NCBI GenBank assembly: GCA_963760985.1
Contig: CAVXFM010000015.1
Coordinates: 1,240,001-1,304,000 of the forward strand
Reading direction: 5' to 3'
Length of the DNA stretch: 64,000 nucleotides
Source of the DNA: JACRDG01 sp963760985
GTDB taxonomy: Bacteria; Desulfobacterota; Desulfomonilia; Desulfomonilales; Desulfomonilaceae
Below, in pieces: positions 10,360 to 20,402 of the stretch. How positions within the stretch are numbered: the stretch's first letter is position 1; each line of letters opens with the position of its first letter. The translations under genes were made by a program, and so were the position numbers. The notes under the pieces were generated by a model. That model made no database searches. It saw only the letters and a list, made by a program, of their open reading frames with translations, and was not told the origin of the DNA.

Positions 10360-11573
10360 AACCAAATACGTAATCCTGGTGCCGGACGGCATGGCCGATT
10401 CGCCCGATCCTGACGTTGCGGAGAGCACCTCTCTCAAGGTAGCGAAAACACCCTGGATGGACAAAATGGCCGCTGCTGGTGAAATCGGCCTCACTCGCAC
10501 CGTGCCTGAAGGAATGATGCCCGGTAGCGACGTGGCCAATCTGTCCATCATGGGCTATTCCCCCAGTGAAGTGTATACGGGGAGAGCGCCCTTTGAGGCC
10601 GTTTCCATGGGGGTGTCCCTTGCGGAAAACGACCTGGCTTTTCGGCTCAACCTGGTGACGCTCGAACGCAATTTCACCACCATGGCCGATCACAGCGCGG
10701 ATCACATTTCCACCCAGGAAGCTCATGCGTTGGTGGCATCCCTCGTACCCTTGATCGAGTCTTTTGGACTCACCGTGTATCCTGGCATTTCTTACCGCAA
10801 TCTCCTTGTCTGGAAAGACGGCCCTGATCATTGCCTGACCCACGCGCCTCACGATTTTCCCGGTGAATTACTTGCGCCCCGGCTTCCCTCCGGAGACGGA
10901 GCTGATGTGCTTTTGCGCATCATCATAGCATCATGGAAGATTTTGGAAGATCATCCGGTAAATTTGAGGCGAATAAGCCGTTGCCAGGGACCCGCGAATT
11001 CTGTATGGCCATGGGGTCAGGGAAGACGTCCAAAGATTCAGACGCTCAACCAGCGATTCGGCATCACCGGAACCGTGGTGGCCGCGGTCGATTTGGTCCG
11101 TGGCATCGGAAAATACGCGGGATTGCAAATCGTTGACGTTCCTGGAGCTACCGGGTATCTGGATACCAATTATCAGGGCAAGGTGGATGCGGCGCTTGAC
11201 GCATTGAAAACGCAAGATTTCGCGTTTCTCCATGTGGAGGCACCGGATGAAGCGGGCCATTCGGGACAACTTGACGTGAAAGTCAAGGCGATCGAAGATT
11301 TTGATGCAAAGGTAGTCGGCCCGGTACTCGAAGGACTGAAGGACTTCCCGAAATGGCGTCTTCTCCTCATGCCGGATCACTGCACGCCCATTGCCCTGCG
11401 CAAACATACTACCGACCCGGTGCCGTTCATCTTGTTGGATTCGCAGAAATGGACTCAGTCAGAAACAAGAAGTGAACGAGACTTTTTCCGAAGCCGCGGC
11501 GCACGCGACGGGTCGGGATGTGCCTGACGCGTCAAAGATGATTGAAATGCTGCTTCGCGATACCATCGCATAG
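10343..11573 (+). CDS. ApgM-like protein, proposed alternative homoserine kinase (one frame break)
   Basis: Alkaline-phosphatase-superfamily protein of the cofactor-independent phosphoglycerate mutase (archaeal ApgM) type. Visible: metal site VPDGMADSPDP, the phospho-acceptor serine in GSDVANLSIMGY, WGQGRRPK, VPGATGYLDTNY, HVEAPDEAGH and MPDHCTP. A subgroup (TIGR02535, 'proposed homoserine kinase') is regularly found with threonine genes in genomes lacking thrB; the position here, overlapping thrC and behind hom, fits. A frame break near 11461 displaces the last 35 codons; the alternative frame ends at 11573 with the expected tail. Glycolytic phosphoglycerate mutase activity remains the alternative. 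Confidence 0.75.
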
Positions 11574-11587
11574 TCCTCTGTCAAGTA

Positions 11588-11733
11588 GTACCGATTCGCC
11601 TTCACACGAGTAACATCGTAGGGTTGGGAGATCTCCTGAGCGAAGTGATGAGACGGCTCTCCGTCGTCAGCACCGAAGGGGATCTCCACCCCGCATGCTG
11701 CGCCAAGAGGTACAGACAAAAGCTAACCGGTAT
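11588..11733 (-). repeat. MITE-like palindromic element, copy 1
   Basis: About 146 bp, inverted relative to the copies at 40696 and 63686. Ends resemble the 15-bp terminal repeats ATACCGATTCGCTTT/AAAGCGAATCGGTAT (here GTACCGATTCGCC and CCGGTAT). The interior forms a large hairpin around GGGGATCTCC/GGAGATC. It begins 15 bp after the ApgM-like gene and is more diverged than the others. Confidence 0.75.
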
Positions 11734-11820
11734 GAATCCGTTATGGCGTGCGGCTGAGGGATAGGGCGTACGTAGTGGTGAGGCGCTGTGATTAACGAGG
11801 TGCTTTTCTCATCGCTTATG

Positions 11821-12569
11821 CTAAATCGGTTTGACGAAGATCCTCTCGGCTTGATCCTGTGTCAGGGAAATGTGGTATCCTTTCATATTCACCATTACTT
11901 GACCGTCTCTCGCATCCTTGTGCTCGACCTCCAAAATAACCCCGCATTCGAGTCCCTGATCCGTTAAGACTTTCTTGACCTTGGACGGTCCTTTTACGCT
12001 CTCGATGATAATCTGGGATCCTTGTTCTGTCTCCGCGAGGGTCAGACCTTCTTCCAGGGCTACTTTCTGCGCGACAGCTCGGCTGAGGACCTTGTCTTTC
12101 GCTGCATCGAGACAGGGCAAGCATTTGTCACAACTGTCAGTCATGGCTTCAAGCCATCGTGTTTGATCTATGGGGCACATTTCCATGAATTCGACAAACC
12201 TGATCAGCTTTTCGATGACTTCAGGATCCAGGTGATGTTCGATCCGGCATGCATTATCTTCAGCAGCAGCTTCTTCAATTTTGAGAACTCTTGTAAGAAA
12301 TCTCTTGAGGATTTCGTGCTTGCGCACTATTTGCTTGGCTTTTTCAATACCGCGTTGCGTGAGGGTAATGTACTGGTGAGGATCGTACCGATCAAGCCCC
12401 GCGCGTCGAGTGTCTTGAGCGCGGAACTCACCGAGGACATCTTGACGCTGAGACGGTTGGCAATATCCCGAACGCGCGCGATACGTCGTTCCTGTTCCAG
12501 GTGATAGATTGCCTCAAGGTAGTCTTCCATGGCAGACGTCAGCGCGGGAAGTGATTTAGATAAGGACAT
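11821..12569 (-). CDS. DtxR/MntR-type metal-dependent regulator (one frame break)
   Basis: Transcription regulator that senses Fe(II) or Mn(II). N-terminal winged helix (AMEDYLEAIYHLEQERRIARVRDIA), a dimerisation/metal domain (RKHEILKRFLTRVL, DNACRIEHHLDPEV), then a linker with clustered cysteines (CPIDQ, DSCDKCLPCLD) and a C-terminal FeoA/SH3-like domain ending DQAERIFVKPI. One base is missing near 12389; with it restored the wing reads YDPHQYITLTQRG as in relatives. About 250 aa. ATG 12569 follows GGGGATT. The extra cysteines between domains are unusual and may bind metal. Divergent from mvhD. Confidence 0.82.
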
Positions 12570-13156
12570 GAGAAATCCCCCGGGCATAGTACGAACCGAG
12601 CGTGAACGGTCATTATAATATAGTCAAGCCGAGGAAAGATCAAGCATAGAGGTGTACTCGCTCTGTGGGTCATTCTGTGATCAGCCGCTCGCTCGCGTCC
12701 ATCATGGAACCTGAAAGTGCAGGATGTGCGGACGCCTTTTCTTGGGGGATCATGACACTCCCAGACAATTGACCTTCCTGTAGCCTGACAATTCTTCTTT
12801 GCTTGTACGGCGTGTTGCGCTGGAATAATCGCACACGGGATGCTATACTACGATTACCTCGCCACTGATAGAGGTCTTTTTTCAGAAAGATTCTATCATT
12901 TTGATTTTCAGACGGGAAAGAGGTCATTATCCGCTTATGACTCGTAGTCCGAAGCGGTTTTTCGACCCGGTGTTCCCGTGTCATCGGTTCAGTCACGCGT
13001 GGTGTCAACAAATACCTGCTCGGCCCGCGTTGGTAACTCATGACCCGGCAAGGAATTTTGCTGCGCGTACATCCTTGCAATTTTTTCCGAATTCGTTTAG
13101 ATTCGGTTATCCCCTAACCCATTTCCAGTGATGATCACATCCAGGAGATCCGACTA
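12570..13156. other. Intergenic region between dtxR-like gene and mvhD
   Basis: About 590 bp. Near 12615 the minus strand has TATAAT upstream of the regulator. On the plus strand the best promoter is 13075-13103. A minus-strand open frame at 12670-13080 has no recognisable protein character and I do not call it. Confidence 0.5.
13075..13103 (+). promoter_or_regulatory. Candidate promoter of mvhD-metV-metF
   Basis: TTGCAA (13075-13080), 17-bp spacer, TAGATT (13098-13103); the mvhD start is 54 bp further on, preceded by CCAGGAGATC. Confidence 0.5.
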
Positions 13157-13597
13157 ATGGCAGATTTCGAGCCCACGATCGTCGCATTCTGTTGTCACTA
13201 TTGCGCCTATGGCGCGGCAGATCTGGCAGGCAGCATGAGGCTGGAATATCCGACGAATATCCGAGTCATCCGACTGCCCTGCACGGGAAAAATTACGCCC
13301 ATGTTTCTTTTGAGAGCTTTCGAGAAAGGAGCTGATGGCGTGTATGTGGCTGGTTGCCTTGAAGGTGATTGCCACTTCATCCACGGCAACTTGGTAGCCA
13401 AGCCGAGAGTCAACTATACGAAAAGGCTGATAGCCGAAGTCGGAATCGAGCCCGAACGGCTTGAGATGTTCAACATGAGTGCTGCCATGGGACCGCGATT
13501 CGCAGAGGTAGCCCGTGAATTCACGGAGCGTATCAAGAATCTGGGTCCAAGCCCCCTGAACAAAAAGCTCCGCAGCCCAAAGGATCAAGCAGCGTGA
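13157..13597 (+). CDS. mvhD: Hydrogenase iron-sulfur subunit MvhD/FlpD-like
   Basis: Small [2Fe-2S] electron-transfer protein, 146 aa, that hands electrons to heterodisulfide-reductase-like HdrA or related partners. Cysteine motifs FCCHYCAYGAADLAG near the N-terminus and AGCLEGDCHF in the middle are those of the family. It is followed by metV and metF, a grouping known from acetogens and sulfate reducers, where MvhD connects methylene-tetrahydrofolate reductase to Hdr-type complexes. ATG 13157 has an AGGAGAT site. Confidence 0.9.
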   Translation: MADFEPTIVAFCCHYCAYGAADLAGSMRLEYPTNIRVIRLPCTGKITPMFLLRAFEKGADGVYVAGCLEGDCHFIHGNLVAKPRVNYTKRLIAEVGIEPERLEMFNMSAAMGPRFAEVAREFTERIKNLGPSPLNKKLRSPKDQAA

Positions 13598-13774
13598 GCC
13601 GTTGAATAACCCGCGTAACCGTTGAACGGATGGAGTACTTCGGTCGGTTCTCAAAGGGTCCTCCGCCGGCGTCAAGCGCAGGAGGCTTTCACGGGAACGC
13701 CTCTGTGCTCTATGGAAACTCCCTTGAGCGGTTACTCAATAGCTTTCTCAGCAACGTACCTTTGGAGGCAGAAA

Positions 13775-14443
13775 ATGGTCATAGGCGAGAGAAAACCCTT
13801 CGATGAAATTCTCAAAATGGTCGAGGGTCACAAGAAAATCATGGTCCTCGGTTGCGGAGGTTGCGTAACCGTCTGCTTGACCGGAGGACAGGACGCTGTC
13901 CGGGTTCTGTCCAGCCAGTTGCGAATGGCTCGGGACAAAGAGGGAAATCCTCTGGAAATTATCGAAAAGACCGTTGAAAGACAGTGCGATCCCGAGTACG
14001 TGGAAGAAGTGGTCAGTCTCGTTCCCGATGTAGAAGCGATTCTGTCCATGGCCTGCGGAGTCGGCGTCCAGTATATGGCTGAGCGTTATACCAACACCCC
14101 CTCGTACCCCGCATTGAATACCACCTTTGTGGGCGGATCGGTGAAGGAAGGGTATTATGTAGAACGCTGCCAGACTTGCGGTGAGTGCAAGCTCTACTAC
14201 ACCGCGGGAATTTGCCCTATAGCCAGGTGTTCCAAGAGCCTTCTCAACGGTCCGTGCGGCGGATCTACCAAAGGCAATTGCGAAATAGACCCGAATGTGG
14301 CGTGTGGCTGGCAGCTCATTGTAGACCGCCTCAAGGCCCTCGGTCTGATGAATCGCTATGAGGAATTGATGGGCACGTGTGACTGGAGAACCAACAGGGA
14401 CGGCGGTCCCCGAACAATGATCAGGGAGGACTTTCAAAGATGA
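13775..14443 (+). CDS. metV: MetV, methylene-tetrahydrofolate reductase partner subunit
   Basis: Cysteine-rich partner of MetF in the methyl branch of the Wood-Ljungdahl pathway. 222 aa. Cysteines lie in LGCGGCVTVCLTGGQ, MACGVGVQ, RCQTCGECKLYYTAGICP and NGPCGGSTKGNCE, enough for Fe-S clusters or zinc as described for the family. ATG 13775 follows TTTGGAGG; an upstream open frame to 13622 is not conserved. Its stop overlaps the metF start (ATGA), so they are coupled. Confidence 0.9.
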   Translation: MVIGERKPFDEILKMVEGHKKIMVLGCGGCVTVCLTGGQDAVRVLSSQLRMARDKEGNPLEIIEKTVERQCDPEYVEEVVSLVPDVEAILSMACGVGVQYMAERYTNTPSYPALNTTFVGGSVKEGYYVERCQTCGECKLYYTAGICPIARCSKSLLNGPCGGSTKGNCEIDPNVACGWQLIVDRLKALGLMNRYEELMGTCDWRTNRDGGPRTMIREDFQR

Positions 14444-15374
14444 GTGCCGAGTGCAAGACTGACAGCACACTTGAGAAGATTTTGCGATCCGGTCAGTTCG
14501 CGGTTACCGGCGAGTGCGGTCCACCCAAAGGCGCCGATCCTGAGGTGGTCCGGAAAAAATGCGCTTTGCTCAAAGGCAACGCGGACGCGTTCAATATCAC
14601 CGATAATCAGACCGCTGTCGTACGCATGTCCTCGATAGGCGCCTCGGTGATCATGATGCAGGAAGGTCTTGAGCCGACCATGCAGATGGTCTGCCGAGAT
14701 AGGAACCGTATCGCCATGCAGAGCGATATTCTCGGGGCCGCAGCTCTGGGAGTTAAGAACATGCTCTGCCTTTCCGGCGATCACCAGAAATTCGGAAATC
14801 ATCCGCAAGCCAAGAATGTGTTCGACCTCGATTCCATGCAGCTTATCAGCATGGTCCGCGCTATGCGGGATGAAGGGAAATTTCTCTGCGGCGAAGAAAT
14901 TAAGGGCGTTCCTCGACTGTTTATAGGCGCGGCAGCGAATCCTTTTGCCGATCCGTTCGAGATCCGGGTACCCGGCTCGCCAAGAAAGTGGCTGCCGGCG
15001 TGGAATTCGTTCAGACCCAGTGTATCTTCAACATGGTGAAATTCCGGGAGTGGATGAAGGGTGTGGTGGATCGTGGCCTCCATGAAAAGGTGTTCATCCT
15101 CGGCGGTGTGACCCCGTTCAAATCCTTTGGCATGGCGAGATACATGGGTTCCAGCGTGCCGGGTATGGATGTTCCCGACGAGCTGCTTCAGCGCATGAAG
15201 GGCACCCCTAAGGAAAAACAGGCTGAAGAAGGCATCAATATCGCAGTGGAAACCATTCAACAACTGCGTGAAACCCCGGGCGTTGCCGGTGTACATATCA
15301 TGGCTATTGAATGGGAAGAAAAGGTAGGAGAAATAGCTCAAAAAGCCGGTCTTCTGCCCCGCCCCACCGTGTAA
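14440..15374 (+). CDS. metF: 5,10-methylenetetrahydrofolate reductase (one frame break)
   Basis: Reduces methylene-THF to methyl-THF, here probably for C1 oxidation or fixation rather than only methionine synthesis. TIM-barrel features: AVTGECGPPKGADPEVV, FNITDNQTAVVRMSS, CLSGDHQKFGNHP, and after the break GVEFVQTQCIFNM and HIMAIEWEEKV. One base seems lost near 14973 (just before the conserved KKVAAGVEFVQTQ). Joined length about 311 aa, normal for the short bacterial form. Confidence 0.9.
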
Positions 15375-15782
15375 GACACACAGCGCTCTCAACGGGCGAC
15401 CTCGTTGACTGCTCTGATCGTGTAGTGATTTCATGCCAGAAACAGAGAGGAGAATACCTTTACGCAGGTGTTCTCCTCATCTCAATCTTTCACTCAAACA
15501 GTTCATCACAGCTTCGAGGTAAAAATGAACCGAGCTATTTCCACACTAGTGGTCGTGCTTGCGAGTGTCCTCATCGCGACTGCACCATCCATGGCGCAAG
15601 AGGTCAGCATGGGTACGCTTCCCGCGTCTGTGATCAAAACTGTTCCCGCAAGTGGGGAGACTCAGGTCGATCCGAATTTGAAGCAGATATCTCTCACCTT
15701 TAGCAAAGACATGTTGCCCCAAGCGTGGTCTTTTGTGAGGATATCGCCTGAATCGTTTCCCAAGCTGATTGGTACCCCTCAT

Positions 15783-17546
15783 CTCCCATTCGGCACCATT
15801 TAGGGTGAGTTTTGAGTAATTTTTGAGCACATCTTTTTGTGGCGTCTGGCTCTTGCCGGTGGTCTGGTGAAGACTTCTGGTGAGACCTCCAGGAGATTCA
15901 GGGTACTCGATCTGGACAGGAGTCAGGGGTTTGGCGAGTCTCCGTCCTCCCAATGAGGTGAGCACGTAGATGCCGTTGAATTTGGTGGTCATCATGAAGG
16001 AGGTTGGCCTCGAGGTCTGCCGATTGACCCACCCCGTGACCCGCTGCTGATTCCGGGCCAGGTTCAAGCGCATGGTTCTCTCCATGAGCCGCCAGATCAA
16101 TAAGGTGAGTATCAGCACCAGCCCAAGCGCCTCGAGGCGACGGGGCGATTTGAGAAACAAGGCATTCACGAACACAGGATCTTTAAGGAATCCGAAATTT
16201 CTCTCCACCATGTGCTGGTCCTTGTAGATGGAGAGAAGCTCTTTTGCCGGGATTGAGCCTTCCCCTTCTGAAAGGGTGTTACTCAGCAGTACAAAACATC
16301 CGGCTTCCTCCCGAGCGGCTTCAACGGTCTTCTGGTCAAGATGAAACCCCAGCTTGATGCAATATCTCGTGGTCTTGAGCGTACGGCTGCCATCGGCCTT
16401 GGGACGACCGGGTTGGTAGATCGGCTTGGGTTCGATCCAGAGAGCTACCTCGTGAAACAGGGCACCCGGATCAATCCTCTTGAGTGCTGCCTCAGCATCG
16501 GGACTGCACGCATACTCTATTTTCTCGACATGCTTCTTGAGCTGTTCCAGCTGTTCTCGATCTTTCTGGATCTGTTTACTGACCTTGTTCTGGCGGCGAT
16601 CGTCAAGAGCGTCCGAATGAATGACCACGCCGCGGTAGTTGATATGGTGCAGCGTGACTACCGTCTCCCATGCCCTGTACTGAGCGGGCTTACGGTTGCG
16701 GGTATCCGGTTCGACGGAGATGGCGCCGATCTCGGTCCAGTCCTGAGCGGCTATGGCACGAGAAATAGCATCCCGACATTCGTGATAGTTCATGGGGAGC
16801 CTGCTGACAAAGAGGAAACCGTTGTCCCAGTCGTCGATGAGCGCCAGGTTGGACTCGGTGACCAACGCTGCGTCAGCCACATAGATAAAGTCCTTGCGGC
16901 CCAGCTCCTTCATGCGTTTGACCATCTCAGGGATGAGGTTGCGATTGACAGTCTTATCCGACTCATTGCCGTCGATGAGCTTGGAATAGATGGGGATGCC
17001 GTGATCCACACACAGAAGGCTGTGCACGATCTGTTTGAGATCAGGCCGATGGGCCTTGCTGAACCCGTTGGTAATGACAAAGGGCTGGTCGTGGTCTTCC
17101 CGGTCATAGAGGAGATACTCCCCGTACAGTGAGTGGCTGGTGGTGTCATGATGGACGTGGGAAAGATCGAGTTGAAAGATCTTCATAGCTCCGAGCACGA
17201 CCGCAGTCAGAATTTTTTAAGTACCTGCATCTGTCAATCGTTCAAGGACTCGTCCGAGGGTGTAATCGGAAAGTTTCGCCAGAGGGATGTTTTCTCCAAG
17301 CAAGAGTTCCACGTCTTTGTCGGCAAAGAATTCCCAGAGCCGAAACAGCGGACTCCTTCCCGAGAGCGCATCCAGAATCATGGCCAGCACCACGCGTCCG
17401 GGGCTGACTTCCATATCGCAATTGCACAATCGGTCGATACGCTCAACGAGCCCTATCCGCTCTGCATAGGCAGAAACAACGGGCAGGAACCGTACATCGG
17501 TAATCTGAAAGTCTGTGCCTTGCTCCTCCATGGGAACCTCCTCCAA
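15783..17546 (-). pseudogene. IS1634-type transposase with in-frame stop
   Basis: DDE transposase. The N-terminal DUF4277 part starts at 17546 (QITDVRFLPVVSAYAERIG) and runs into a TAA at 17217-17219. The same frame then continues (KILTAVVLGAMKIF) with catalytic Asp in HHDTTSHSLYGEY, a second in FIYVADAALV, and the Glu region YKDQHMVERNFGFLK. A single CAA-to-TAA change would explain the stop. The frame has no stop before the left IS end and reads out into host DNA to 15546. A GTG at 17198 could restart the large catalytic part, without the N-terminal domain. Confidence 0.85.
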
Positions 17547-17664
17547 AAGGTCCCCCAGGTCTTATCACAAAAGGCATCTTTGTACAAGTCACAACCTACT
17601 GATATCATTAGTGGTCAAAAATCAAAATCACCTCAATCGAACGCCCATTGCTGCCGAACGCGAG
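15783..17664 (-). mobile_element. IS1634-family insertion sequence
   Basis: 1882-bp element flanked by the direct repeat CCTCAT at 15777-15782 and 17665-17670. The ends are imperfect inverted repeats (CTCCCATTCGGCACCA and CTCGCGTTCGGCAGCA read inward). The transposase lies on the minus strand. The intact duplication and the exact repair of the host frame point to a fairly recent insertion. Confidence 0.9.
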
Positions 17665-17872
17665 CCTCATTATCTGGATGACAAGCGTACGTGCGTGGTG
17701 AAAGTCACGCTGGAACCGTCCAAGACCTACGCGATATGGCTTAATTCAGCAAAATTTCACAATTTCAGAGATCTTGGCCAGAATCCCGCTGTTCCCTACT
17801 TGCTCGTATTTCGCACTTCTCCGAGAAAGTAATGAAGGATGGTGCACGAAAAGCTTTGTTTTGGCCGTACAC

Positions 17873-20323
17873 CTAATAATCCAGATTTACTACGTTGAGT
17901 GCGTTCCTTTCGATGAATTCCCGTCTCGGTTCCACCTGATCCCCCATGAGGGTGGAAAAAATTTCGTTCGCTTTCACCACATCCTCAATGGTCACCTGCA
18001 GTAACTTGCGGTTTTCGGGATTCATGGTGGTGTCCCATAATTGGTCCGCGTTCATTTCTCCCAGCCCTTTGTACCGTTGCACCGTGAATCTTTTGCGGCC
18101 ACTCTCCAGTACCATGTCTACAAGACTTGAGAGAGAAGGCATTTCGACGGTCTTCTCGTCCACCTCCACGGTAAAAGGTGGTTCCCCCACCACCTTTACT
18201 TTCTGAGAAATAGTCACGATTTCCTCGAAAGATGGCGATTCTGTCAGATCAAAGTCCAGGACCGTACGCCTGACCAGACCGTTGCGCTGCGATGTGACGG
18301 CCACGAAAAACTTGGACTTTTCTTCGTCTTCCTCGATGTCGATATTCACCGGCATGATTTCAGGACAGGTAGTTTCAATGCGTTGGAGGACCCTGCCTAC
18401 CAGTTCGGCCGCACACCCCTCATTTCCCAGGCAATCCTGGTTCATTCCCTCTGAGATGAACGCTTTGATGACCAGCCTCTCCATATTTTTTCGGTCAAAC
18501 ACATCCAGGATCTTCTCTCTCCTCACGAGGCTTTTGATGAGATTCACCAGGATCGGCCCTTCCAGCGCATCGCCTTCTTTCCTGATAATTTTCACTTTCT
18601 CGAGGCCTTGATTCAGGATCAAGTCATCGAGCGCGCTCTCCTCCTTGACATAGAACTCCTCTTTTCCTTTCTTGATCTTAAACAGAGGCGGTTGCGCGAA
18701 GTACAGATATCCTCTGTTGATGACATCCGGCATCCAGCGGAAAAAAAAGGTGGAAAGCAAGGTCCTGATATGTGACCCATCCACGTCAGCGTCTGTCATG
18801 ACGATGATTTTATGATACCTCACCTTGGCTATATTGAAATCCTCTGCACCGATGCCAGTACCCAATGCGGTGATCAGCGTCCGAATTTCCTGGCTTTGGA
18901 TGATTTTATCGAATCGCGCTTTTTCCACATTGAGAATCTTTCCTTTCAGTGGCAGCACTGCTTGCGTGCGCCGATCTCTTCCCTGTTTGGCCGAACCACC
19001 GGCAGATTCCCCCTCTACGATAAAGAGTTCAGCCTGAGCAGGGTCTCTTTCCTGACAGTCTGCAAGCTTTCCCGGTAGTGCGGACATTTCCAGCGCGCTT
19101 TTTCTTCTCGTGAGTTCCCGTGCTTTACGCGCTGCCTCACGCGCCCGGCTCGCTTCGAGTCCCTTGTTTATGATCCATTTTGCAGTCTGCGGGTTCTCTT
19201 CCAGATATTCGGAGAGTTTTTCGTTGATAAGCTGTTCGACAACACCCTTAATTTCCATATTGCCCAATTTCGACTTTGTCTGGCTGTCGAACTGGGGAGT
19301 CAGAATTCGGACGCTCAAAACTGCAGTCAGGCCTTCGCGCAGGTCTTCACCGCCGATGCTCAGCTGAGTCTTCCCGTTCTTAAGGACTCCCTTGGCACTC
19401 GCATATTGATTAATGGTTCTTGTCAGTGCAGCCCTGAAACCTGAGAGATGAGTGCCTCCTTCAAAGGTGTTGATGTTATTGCAGTACGTAAACACCGTTT
19501 CCGAATAGCCGTCATTGTATTGGATCGCACATTCCACGAGATTGGTGTCTTTTTCCCCGCTCATGTAGATAACCGGACCATCCATCGTGGACTTCGCAGT
19601 GTTAAGATGTTCCACGAAGGAGACGATGCCACCTTCGTATTCAAATGTGAGTTGAGGCTTTTCCGAACGCTCGTCATCAAAGGTAATGCACAAGCCTCGG
19701 TTCAGAAAAGCCAATTCTCGCAGTCGAGCTGCCACGGTCTCATACGTCAATTCCAGATTGCCGAAGACTTCCCGATCCGCCTTGAATGTCACCTTGGTTC
19801 CTGTGCGTTTCGTGCTACCGACAACCTCGAGTTCCGAAGCCTTCTTTCCCCGTCGATAGGTCTGCTTAAAAACCTGTCCGTCTCGTCGGATTTCCAGCTT
19901 GAGAACTTCGGAAAGCGCATTAACTACCGAGACCCCTACCCCATGCAGACCACCGGACACTTTATATGTTTTGCTGTCGAATTTGCCCCCCGCGTGAAGC
20001 ACGGTCATCACTACTTCAGCCGCGGGAATTTTTTCAGTGGGATGCATCCCTGTAGGTATGCCTCTCCCGTCGTCTTCCACGGTGACCGAGGAATCCAAAT
20101 GCACCGTGACCGAAATATTGTGGCAGTATCCAGCCAAGGCTTCGTCGACCGCGTTGTCCACCACTTCCCACACGAGCTGGTGGAGTCCTTCGGCAGAGGT
20201 ATTGCCGATGTACATGCCAGGCGTATTCCGAACTGCCTCAAGGCCTTCCAGAACTCTTATATTTTCAGCGCCGTAATATTGATCTTCCTGCACTTCGTTC
20301 GCTTCCCCTTCTTGCGGCAGCAC
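17873..20323 (-). CDS. gyrB: DNA gyrase subunit B
   Basis: ATPase subunit of gyrase, 816 aa and uninterrupted. GHKL ATP site VDNAVDEALAGY, DDGRGIPTGMHP, GGLHGVGVSVVNAL; TOPRIM domain with VEGESAGGSAKQGRDR and MTDADVDGSHIRTLL; C-terminal QRYKGLGEMNADQLW. An insertion between TOPRIM and the end matches the longer Gram-negative GyrB type. Start uncertain: GTG 20323 is the longest frame, GTG 20293 (reading VQEDQYYGAENI) has AAGGGG upstream and fits the family start better. Third in the order dnaA-dnaN-gyrB. Confidence 0.95.
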   Translation of the reverse strand: MLPQEGEANEVQEDQYYGAENIRVLEGLEAVRNTPGMYIGNTSAEGLHQLVWEVVDNAVDEALAGYCHNISVTVHLDSSVTVEDDGRGIPTGMHPTEKIPAAEVVMTVLHAGGKFDSKTYKVSGGLHGVGVSVVNALSEVLKLEIRRDGQVFKQTYRRGKKASELEVVGSTKRTGTKVTFKADREVFGNLELTYETVAARLRELAFLNRGLCITFDDERSEKPQLTFEYEGGIVSFVEHLNTAKSTMDGPVIYMSGEKDTNLVECAIQYNDGYSETVFTYCNNINTFEGGTHLSGFRAALTRTINQYASAKGVLKNGKTQLSIGGEDLREGLTAVLSVRILTPQFDSQTKSKLGNMEIKGVVEQLINEKLSEYLEENPQTAKWIINKGLEASRAREAARKARELTRRKSALEMSALPGKLADCQERDPAQAELFIVEGESAGGSAKQGRDRRTQAVLPLKGKILNVEKARFDKIIQSQEIRTLITALGTGIGAEDFNIAKVRYHKIIVMTDADVDGSHIRTLLSTFFFRWMPDVINRGYLYFAQPPLFKIKKGKEEFYVKEESALDDLILNQGLEKVKIIRKEGDALEGPILVNLIKSLVRREKILDVFDRKNMERLVIKAFISEGMNQDCLGNEGCAAELVGRVLQRIETTCPEIMPVNIDIEEDEEKSKFFVAVTSQRNGLVRRTVLDFDLTESPSFEEIVTISQKVKVVGEPPFTVEVDEKTVEMPSLSSLVDMVLESGRKRFTVQRYKGLGEMNADQLWDTTMNPENRKLLQVTIEDVVKANEIFSTLMGDQVEPRREFIERNALNVVNLDY

Positions 20324-20402
20324 TTTTCAAGAGGCTCATGTAGCATCTTGAGTGCTCCCTGTTCGGACAAAAGACCAAGCCGTGGTCATCCGAATGGATG
20401 TG

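Larger units (their letters stand above)
15525..17832 (+). pseudogene. Small secreted Ig-like (Big_5) protein split by IS insertion
   Basis: The 5' part (15525-15782) encodes a signal peptide (MNRAISTLVVVLASVL, ending SMAQ) and the start of a Big_5-type domain (ASGETQVDPNLKQISLTFSK). The 3' part (17671-17832) continues HYLDDKRTCVV through LEPSKTYAIWLNS to FRTSPRK. Removing the IS and one copy of the 6-bp duplication joins the halves in frame (LIGTPHYLDD) to a 139-aa protein. The promoter side remains intact, so a truncated peptide with a short IS-encoded tail ending at 15803 could still be made. Confidence 0.85.

Noticed and set aside
12670..13080. Minus-strand open frame of 136 codons between dtxR-like gene and mvhD
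   Set aside because: No ribosome site, no motif, composition unlike neighbours; it overlaps the likely mvhD promoter.
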